Positions 6,899 through 10,291 of a stretch of 10,291 nucleotides of DNA are shown piece after piece. The position numbers were made by a program, and so were the translations under genes. This DNA comes from ANME-2 cluster archaeon (GTDB taxonomy: Archaea; Halobacteriota; Methanosarcinia; Methanosarcinales; Methanocomedenaceae): positions 1 to 10,291 of the forward strand of contig JAKRWB010000654.1 in NCBI GenBank assembly GCA_022353185.1, in the 5' to 3' direction. The notes beneath the pieces were generated by a model, which ran no database searches, had not been told where the DNA came from, and saw nothing but the letters and a program-made list of their open reading frames with translations. The first letter of the stretch is position 1. Each line of letters begins with the position of its first letter.

Positions 6899-7389
6899 AT
6901 GTACTCTGTCAATGGGGTGAAAGTTAATAATATTTGTTTTTCTATGGGGTTGTCAAATTCCTCTGCCTTTTTAGTAAACCCTGCTTTTGAGATAACAGTA
7001 TAATGCTCATTCCTCGCCCCATTAAACCAATTAACCAGCGGTGCCTTATCCAGCAGATGCATGATAACATCAACACCCGTCTTTCTATTCTGCCATTTGC
7101 ACTCACAAAAGAGAATATCCTGGCTATCCTTATCCAATGCCACCACATCTATCTCGTCTCCTCGGTTCCACCAGCGGCCCCAGTGGGTGAACTGTGCCTC
7201 TGGGAGGGGATCAGCAGCCGCTTCCTTAATGAACTCCATAGAAATAAGCTCAAAAGTGCGTGAAGCAAGCCCAGGCATTGCTTCCATAATGCTATCCAAC
7301 AGGTTATCCGTATCCCTCATTTCGATTCTGGAGCGGTTGGGCATTACAAACCTGAACCAGAAATTCAGGAAATTATCCTTTATATCTGA
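6895..7389 (-). pseudogene. C-terminal remnant of an archaeal ATPase (PF01637/DUF234 type); nuclease-like domain only
   Basis: The open reading frame from ATG 7344 gives 149 residues: MPNRSRIE, then a helical stretch and a beta-rich end with GDEIDVVALD (about 62-71) and ILFCECKWQNR (about 77-87). This matches the C-terminal DUF234 domain of archaeal ATPases, which has a PD-(D/E)xK-like fold; Asp66, Glu81 and Lys83 fit that motif. Family-like sequence continues in frame upstream of the ATG (IKDNFLNFWFRFV, 7383 to 7345) with no start codon and reaches an in-frame TAG at 7396-7398. The P-loop ATPase half and winged-helix part, some 300 residues in relatives, are missing. So this is a 5'-truncated gene. 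The remaining frame is uninterrupted and its stop overlaps the hisD start, so it may persist as a translated leader for hisD. A functional stand-alone nuclease domain is less likely but not excluded. Confidence 0.7.
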
Positions 7390-7397
7390 TTGAAACT

Positions 7398-7410
7398 ATT
7401 TTAAATATTT
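7398..7410 (-). promoter_or_regulatory. Possible TATA element for the ATPase remnant and hisD
   Basis: Minus-strand aaatatttaaaat is the only TATA-like sequence near the upstream end of the remnant-hisD unit. A start near 7375-7380 would give a leader of about 35 bases before ATG 7344. As hisD has no promoter of its own in the overlap, transcription probably begins here or further upstream. This call is weak because the region is AT-rich. Confidence 0.3.
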
Positions 7411-7555
7411 ACAGCAAATAGGAGATATTTGATAAATGATTCTTTTTAATTTGTTGGTGCAGAATAACACAAGCCTGCAACCGGTCTATACTTATCATGG
7501 CAACCAAACCAGACCTCCAAGGACCGCATCTGATCGGGTGGATATCCAAACGGCC

Positions 7556-7583
7556 AGGCAGCTGCCGGCACTGGCAGGGCTGC
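7556..7583. repeat. 28-base imperfect repeat, copy in block A
   Basis: The segment AGGCAGCTG...CTGGCAG.GCTGC matches 7980-8007 at 23 of 28 positions without gaps. GCAGC and GCTGC at its ends are self-complementary, so the repeat is itself a potential hairpin. Confidence 0.55.
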
Positions 7584-7597
7584 GCATGGGGCTGGCT

Positions 7598-7629
7598 GCC
7601 AGGCTTCAATGTGTGTGCTGCAGGTCCCG
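7598..7629. repeat. 32-base imperfect direct repeat, first copy
   Basis: This matches 7672-7703 at 27 of 32 positions without gaps; the shared core is GCTTCAA.GT.TGTG.TGCAGGT. The copies are 74 bases apart, start to start, in the same orientation. Confidence 0.6.
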
Positions 7630-7671
7630 GTCATATCTGCCCGGTAGGACCTCCGGTCGGATCTCGAGGGT

Positions 7672-7703
7672 GCCATGCTTCAAGGTATGTGTTGCAGGTA
7701 CCG
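7672..7703. repeat. 32-base imperfect direct repeat, second copy
   Basis: Second copy of the repeat at 7598-7629, with five substitutions. Its 3' end (TACCG) also forms the left arm of the hairpin closing block A, whereas the first copy has TCCCG, so the two copies fold differently. Confidence 0.6.
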
Positions 7704-7761
7704 CCTTTGGTTGATCAAGGGGCGGCCGGTAGGCGGGGTGGTAATTTCGATAATATGTTCC

Positions 7762-7803
7762 CTCATTATTATAACAATTATTATTAAATTATTAATATAT
7801 TTT
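7762..7803. repeat. AT-rich low-complexity tract
   Basis: The tract is almost pure A/T, rich in ATTATT and TTATTA, and separates structured blocks A and B. It could be a termination, promoter or unwinding region. No origin recognition box was recognised, so origin function is not claimed. Confidence 0.5.
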
Positions 7804-7880
7804 CCACTTGAACTGAAGGGCTACTCGCTGAATATAATCAATGATTAGGTAATTATTTTGCAAAAGTAATCCTCAATCAA

Positions 7881-8056
7881 GAGCCTGTGGTTATCCAGAC
7901 CTGATCAGGCTCAAAGTGATCCAGCCGGTCAGTATTATCCAAAAGACCACGGCTGGGCAGGGATATATTCAGGACAGGTAGGCAGCTGTCACCTCTGGCA
8001 GAGCTGCCCTTTATCTGGTTGCTGCGCTGATCAAGTGGCTGGCCTTCGGTAGATCA
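7881..8056 (+). ncRNA. Candidate structured RNA, block B (four consecutive hairpins)
   Basis: No protein gene is seen. Four inverted repeats follow one another: 7881-7887 with 7906-7912 (GAGCCTG/CAGGCTC), 7923-7930 with 7945-7954 (AGCCGGTC/GAC-ca-CGGCT, eight pairs with a two-base bulge), 7981-7987 with 8002-8008 (GGCAGCT/AGCTGCC) and 8028-8032 with 8052-8056 (TGATC/GATCA). A TATA-like AATTATTTTG (about 7850-7859) lies some 25 bases before the first hairpin. A T-rich stretch (about 8103-8115) follows the last. Together these are the parts of a small plus-strand transcription unit. The strand is inferred from those flanking signals, since hairpins are symmetrical. It does not match RNase P, SRP, tRNA or box C/D RNA as far as can be read. 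It could instead be a long rubrerythrin leader or a decayed element. Confidence 0.35.
7980..8007. repeat. 28-base imperfect repeat, copy in block B
   Basis: This pairs with 7556-7583 (23 of 28 identical). Here the arms GGCAGCT and AGCTGCC (extending to 8008) pair perfectly over seven bases, while the loop-side positions differ between copies. GGATAT precedes both copies by 14-19 bases, and TGATCAAG follows both (7712, 8028). Confidence 0.55.
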
Positions 8057-8219
8057 AATGCAAAGGCGACTACAAATCCGTGTGAATCAGTGAAATCAAT
8101 GTCTTATTATTTTTGCAGTACCTCGCCCCCACAGTTAATAATAAGTACCCCCTGCCACCAAAGACTTAACCACACCTGAAAAACCAGGAGAGCTGAGAAT
8201 ATGGACAAAAGCAGTCTAT

Positions 8220-8225
8220 GAGGAT
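8220..8225 (+). promoter_or_regulatory. Shine-Dalgarno of the rubrerythrin gene
   Basis: gaggat lies 5 bases before the ATG at 8231 and fixes that start. It overlaps the stop of a six-codon frame beginning ATG 8201. The 8057-8219 stretch holds otherwise only AT-rich sequence and a possible TATA element near 8136-8148; no operator was recognised. Confidence 0.5.
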
Positions 8226-8230
8226 GTAAA

Positions 8231-8725
8231 ATGACTACAGATGATAATCTAAAAGCGGCGTTTGCCGGAGAATCGCAGGCTAACCGGAAATACATAGCCT
8301 TTGCCAGGAGAGCAGACCAGAAAGGGTACCACCAGGTAGCCAAACTCTTCAGGGCAGTGGCTGAAGCAGAAACAGTGCATGCCCTGAACCATCTGGAAGC
8401 AATGGAAGCGGTGGGTGATACTGAAGAAAACCTGACGGCAGCCATAAAAGGAGAGAACGAAGAGTTCCAGACGATGTACCCTGCCTTTATCGAAGAAGCC
8501 AAAGGCGAGTTATTGCAGGATGCTGCGGTCCTGAGTTTTGATGTAGCTAACCAGGTCGAGGAGATCCATGCCGGGTTGTTCAATAAGGCGCTGGAAAATC
8601 TGGGCAGTAACGAAGAGGTTGACTATTATGTTTGCCAGATATGTGGCAATACCGTGGAGAAGAATCCACCTGCTAGATGCCCAATCTGCAATGCACCAAA
8701 GGAAATGTTCAATAAGATAGATTGA
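8231..8725 (+). CDS. Rubrerythrin
   Basis: Rubrerythrin is a cytoplasmic non-haem iron protein that reduces hydrogen peroxide to water in anaerobes, taking electrons from rubredoxin- or flavodoxin-type donors. The 164-residue product has the ferritin-like four-helix domain (about 1-128) with the di-iron ligands expected for the family: Glu14 (GESQANRKY), Glu47 and His50 (AEAETVH), Glu75 and Glu78 (GENEEFQTMYP), and Glu110/111 with His113 (QVEEIH). A C-terminal rubredoxin-like one-iron domain has CQIC at 135-138 and CPIC at 150-153. The linker between the two CxxC pairs is short (11 residues), as is typical of rubrerythrins rather than true rubredoxin. The flavodoxin gene follows 10 bases downstream, so the two are probably one operon and the flavodoxin may supply electrons. 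A peroxide or oxygen response is likely but no operator is visible. Confidence 0.95.
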   Translation: MTTDDNLKAAFAGESQANRKYIAFARRADQKGYHQVAKLFRAVAEAETVHALNHLEAMEAVGDTEENLTAAIKGENEEFQTMYPAFIEEAKGELLQDAAVLSFDVANQVEEIHAGLFNKALENLGSNEEVDYYVCQICGNTVEKNPPARCPICNAPKEMFNKID

Positions 8726-8735
8726 GGGATGGGAA

Positions 8736-9164
8736 ATGGGAAAATTAGCAATTATTTACGGAACCGGATTTGGCAATACGGGCCTGATGGCCAAGGCCAT
8801 TGAAGAGGGAGCCAAAAGTGCAGGGGTTGAAGTTACTCTCAAGGCTGTGAAAATGGCCAGTATCTCTGATGTGGAAGAAGCTGATGCTATTGCCATTGGT
8901 TCTGCAACATATAAGGGTATGGCCATGCCCGATGTTATTGAATTTGTAAAAGGAATGGCAGGGTTGTCACTGGAAGGTAAGGTGGGTACTACATTTGGTT
9001 CCTATGGCTGGAGCGGGGAGGCACCAGGTGTTATCAGTGGTATGCTAAAGGGATATGGCATGGATGTTATAGAACCTCCCCTACGCATAAAGCGGCGGCC
9101 GGCAGAGGCTGGACTGGAAGAGTGCAGGCAGCTTGGGGTGCAGATTGCCGGGAAGTTGAAGTAG
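8736..9164 (+). CDS. Short-chain flavodoxin / flavodoxin domain protein
   Basis: This 142-residue protein has a single flavodoxin fold binding FMN and acts as a cytoplasmic electron carrier. Residues 8-15 (YGTGFGNT) form the phosphate-binding loop. Residues 55-61 (GSATYKG) and 87-97 (FGSYGWSGEAP) form the two loops around the isoalloxazine ring. The SYGWSGEAP form is close to the C-terminal flavodoxin domain of FprA-type flavo-di-iron proteins, but the beta-lactamase-like di-iron domain is absent, so this is a free-standing carrier. A GAGGGAT ribosome binding site overlaps the rubrerythrin stop, 6 bases before the ATG. Context suggests it feeds electrons to rubrerythrin or to an oxygen reductase encoded elsewhere; the partner is inferred. 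Confidence 0.92.
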   Translation: MGKLAIIYGTGFGNTGLMAKAIEEGAKSAGVEVTLKAVKMASISDVEEADAIAIGSATYKGMAMPDVIEFVKGMAGLSLEGKVGTTFGSYGWSGEAPGVISGMLKGYGMDVIEPPLRIKRRPAEAGLEECRQLGVQIAGKLK

Positions 9165-9202
9165 GGGAACTGAAATCATTCTTCGAACGGGACCGATAGA
9201 GA

Positions 9203-9261
9203 TAATTAAATAATATGAACAAAAATGTAAATGTCAGTTGTTTGTAAAACCAACCAGGTGA
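9203..9261 (+). promoter_or_regulatory. TATA-like element and Shine-Dalgarno of the secreted helical protein gene
   Basis: attaaataatatg (about 9204-9216) lies about 50 bases before the ATG, and a strong aggtga (9256-9261) 4 bases before it. Together with the 101-base gap after the flavodoxin gene, this suggests a separate transcript for the last two genes. Confidence 0.4.
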
Positions 9262-9265
9262 AAAA

Positions 9266-10051
9266 ATGTTTAAAAGAACAATAATAGCTATCTTTTTGAT
9301 TGCTGTCCTGCTGACGCAGGTCACTGCTGTGAGTGCTTTGACTGCAAGTGATGCAAAGCAGGATTGGAGAGATGCGAAAACGGTCAGTGCACAAAAGCAA
9401 GAGATACACAGGGATGCAAAAATAACATTTGCAGGAGATGCAAGTGAAGAGAACAAACAGGCGGTTGTAGATACAGGAAAAGATGTATTAAATGCAGCCC
9501 TTGATGAGGCAGAAGCATGGTTGCTGTGGAAGGACCTGGAAACCGAAGAAAACCCGGATATTCCCGATGACCTCAAGGAGACCATTCATGAGGATGTGGA
9601 AACAAACCTTGCAAAAATAGATGAGTTACGTTCAGATGTTGACGGTATTTCAAACCGGCTGGAATTGGGGATCGTGTACCTCAAAATGGTGGGAAGTTAC
9701 ATTGAACTCGTAACCGATGTGGCCCGGGATTCTGGAATGGTATATGTTCATCTTGCAAATACCCATATTGAAAAAGCTGAAGACCTTGAATCAAGGTTAC
9801 GTGAGTCAGCAGAGGGTATTGACGATAATGAAGAAATTATCGAAAAACTGGATGCGGCCAGGGATGACCTTGACGAGGCAAGAAGCAATGTGGATAAAGC
9901 GGAATCTTCGTATAAACAGGTAATGCTCCCGGGAACTCCATTGATCAAATTCTCAGAAGGGAACAATTACCTGAGAGTAGCCAGGACGAACCTTCTCAGT
10001 GCGCACAGAAACCTGAACCAGGCATATATCCTGATGGTAAGAGGTGAATAA
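9266..10051 (+). CDS. Secreted alpha-helical protein of unknown function
   Basis: No family is recognised for this 261-residue protein. A clear Sec signal peptide covers residues 1-24 (MFKR, a hydrophobic core, then AVSA before LTASDA). The mature part is acidic and almost wholly helical. The C-terminal half has coiled-coil-like runs (HIEKAEDLESRLRESAEG; EKLDAARDDLDEARSNVDKA). There are no cysteines in the mature part and no second membrane helix, so it should be released outside the membrane or held by a partner. The next gene starts 1 base after its stop, with its ribosome binding site inside this gene's end, and encodes a lipoprotein. The two are probably co-translated and may act together at the outer face of the membrane. 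Confidence 0.85.
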   Translation: MFKRTIIAIFLIAVLLTQVTAVSALTASDAKQDWRDAKTVSAQKQEIHRDAKITFAGDASEENKQAVVDTGKDVLNAALDEAEAWLLWKDLETEENPDIPDDLKETIHEDVETNLAKIDELRSDVDGISNRLELGIVYLKMVGSYIELVTDVARDSGMVYVHLANTHIEKAEDLESRLRESAEGIDDNEEIIEKLDAARDDLDEARSNVDKAESSYKQVMLPGTPLIKFSEGNNYLRVARTNLLSAHRNLNQAYILMVRGE

Positions 10052-10052
10052 C

Positions 10053-10291
10053 ATGAAGAACAAGACAATCCTAATGGTTGGATGTATTCTGATGTTGAGT
10101 CTGGTCATTGCCGGTTGTGCAGATAATCAGCCTCAGGAGAATGTTGTACCAGACGGCAGCGATACCATTACACCCACGGCTGACCCCACCAGTACTGGAA
10201 CGGATGTGGACAACGGAACTGCCACATCAAATGTAACTTCAGTGACCCAGGAAGAACTTGACCAATTAATGGCAGATATAGAATCACTTGA
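10053..10291 (+). CDS. Lipoprotein, N-terminal part (gene runs off the window)
   Basis: Seventy-nine codons are visible. The start is MKNKTILMVGC, then a hydrophobic core ending in the lipobox IAGC, with Cys22 as the lipidated residue. A low-complexity linker rich in Thr, Asp, Pro and Asn follows (about 30-65), typical of extracellular tethers. A helical segment begins near 66 (VTQEELDQLMADIE) at the window edge. The ribosome binding site gaggtga (10041-10047) is 5 bases before the ATG and inside the preceding gene. The functional domain is out of view, so only membrane anchoring outside the cell can be inferred. Confidence 0.85.
   Translation, partial: MKNKTILMVGCILMLSLVIAGCADNQPQENVVPDGSDTITPTADPTSTGTDVDNGTATSNVTSVTQEELDQLMADIESL

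Larger units (their letters stand above)
7476..7740. other. GC-rich, repeat-bearing structured block A (possible ncRNA or decayed element)
   Basis: No convincing gene is seen here; short open frames on both strands lack family features and strong ribosome binding sites. The block is GC-rich against AT-rich flanks and contains inverted repeats able to form hairpins: 7553-7562 with 7595-7604 (nine pairs and one A-A mismatch, closing an inner GCAGC/GCTGC hairpin), 7622-7627 with 7647-7652 (AGGTCC/GGACCT), and 7699-7703 with 7727-7731 (TACCG/CGGTA, with inner CCTT/AAGG). CCGGTC occurs three times (7481, 7627, 7653). Block B downstream shares several of its modules in the same order. It could be a structured RNA on either strand or the debris of a mobile element that truncated the neighbouring ATPase gene. 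Confidence 0.4.

Noticed and set aside
6033..6920. Long plus-strand open frames across hisD
   Set aside because: hisD on the minus strand is unmistakable, with all catalytic residues present; the opposite frames are open because of codon bias.
7598..7703. CRISPR array suggested by spaced direct repeats
   Set aside because: Only two imperfect copies exist, with a 42-base gap between them, no third unit, and no cas genes nearby.
7497..7787. A 96-codon plus-strand frame, plus overlapping frames at 7436-7714 and 7446-7676 (minus), in the GC-rich block
   Set aside because: Their composition looks like translated repeats and hairpins, they overlap each other on both strands, no family features are seen, and ribosome binding sites are poor.
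7741..7870. Replication origin in the AT-rich tract
   Set aside because: No origin recognition box pattern and no Orc1/Cdc6 gene in the window; A/T richness alone is not enough.

Overview
The window looks like chromosomal DNA from a euryarchaeon of the methanogen/ANME type, probably related to Methanosarcinales. That placement is an inference. It rests on archaeal TATA boxes about 31-35 nt ahead of several start codons, GGTGA/GGAGG ribosome binding sites, an archaeal-type fused two-domain FlaJ/TadC membrane protein, a remnant of an archaeal ATPase (PF01637/PF03008 type), and the rubrerythrin-flavodoxin pair common in anaerobic archaea. No rRNA, tRNA, CRISPR array or intact insertion sequence was seen.

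Positions 1-5047 hold a type IV pilus-like or secretion locus. First comes a 645-residue polytopic platform protein with two T2SSF domains. It is followed by two small paralogous pilin-like proteins with an Ig-like outer domain. After a reverse-strand coiled-coil membrane protein there is a larger 420-residue pilin-like protein carrying a Big_1-like Ig domain and a C-terminal domain resembling calcium-dependent CBM60/CBM36 sugar-binding modules. All three pilin-like proteins share an N-terminal pattern (L/V)P-hydrophobic-(N/R/K)-hydrophobic-V-V at the start of the single membrane helix. The platform protein would assemble or export them and the last could act as an adhesin. No assembly ATPase or prepilin peptidase gene lies in the window.

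Positions 5050-7389 are on the minus strand: a small membrane protein with a C-terminal C2H2 zinc finger, then a complete histidinol dehydrogenase (hisD), preceded by and overlapping (ATGA) the C-terminal remnant of an archaeal ATPase whose nucleotide-binding half is gone.

Positions 7399-8230 form an 830-base stretch with no convincing protein gene. It contains two GC-rich blocks rich in inverted repeats (about 7476-7740 and 7881-8056), separated by an AT-rich tract. The blocks share several short modules in the same order, including a 28-base segment with 23 identities, so they may be related structured RNAs or decayed copies of one element. This is the best candidate for something undescribed.

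Positions 8231-10291 are on the plus strand: rubrerythrin and a short flavodoxin 10 bases apart (a probable peroxide/oxygen defence pair), then a secreted helical protein and the start of a lipoprotein gene that runs off the window.
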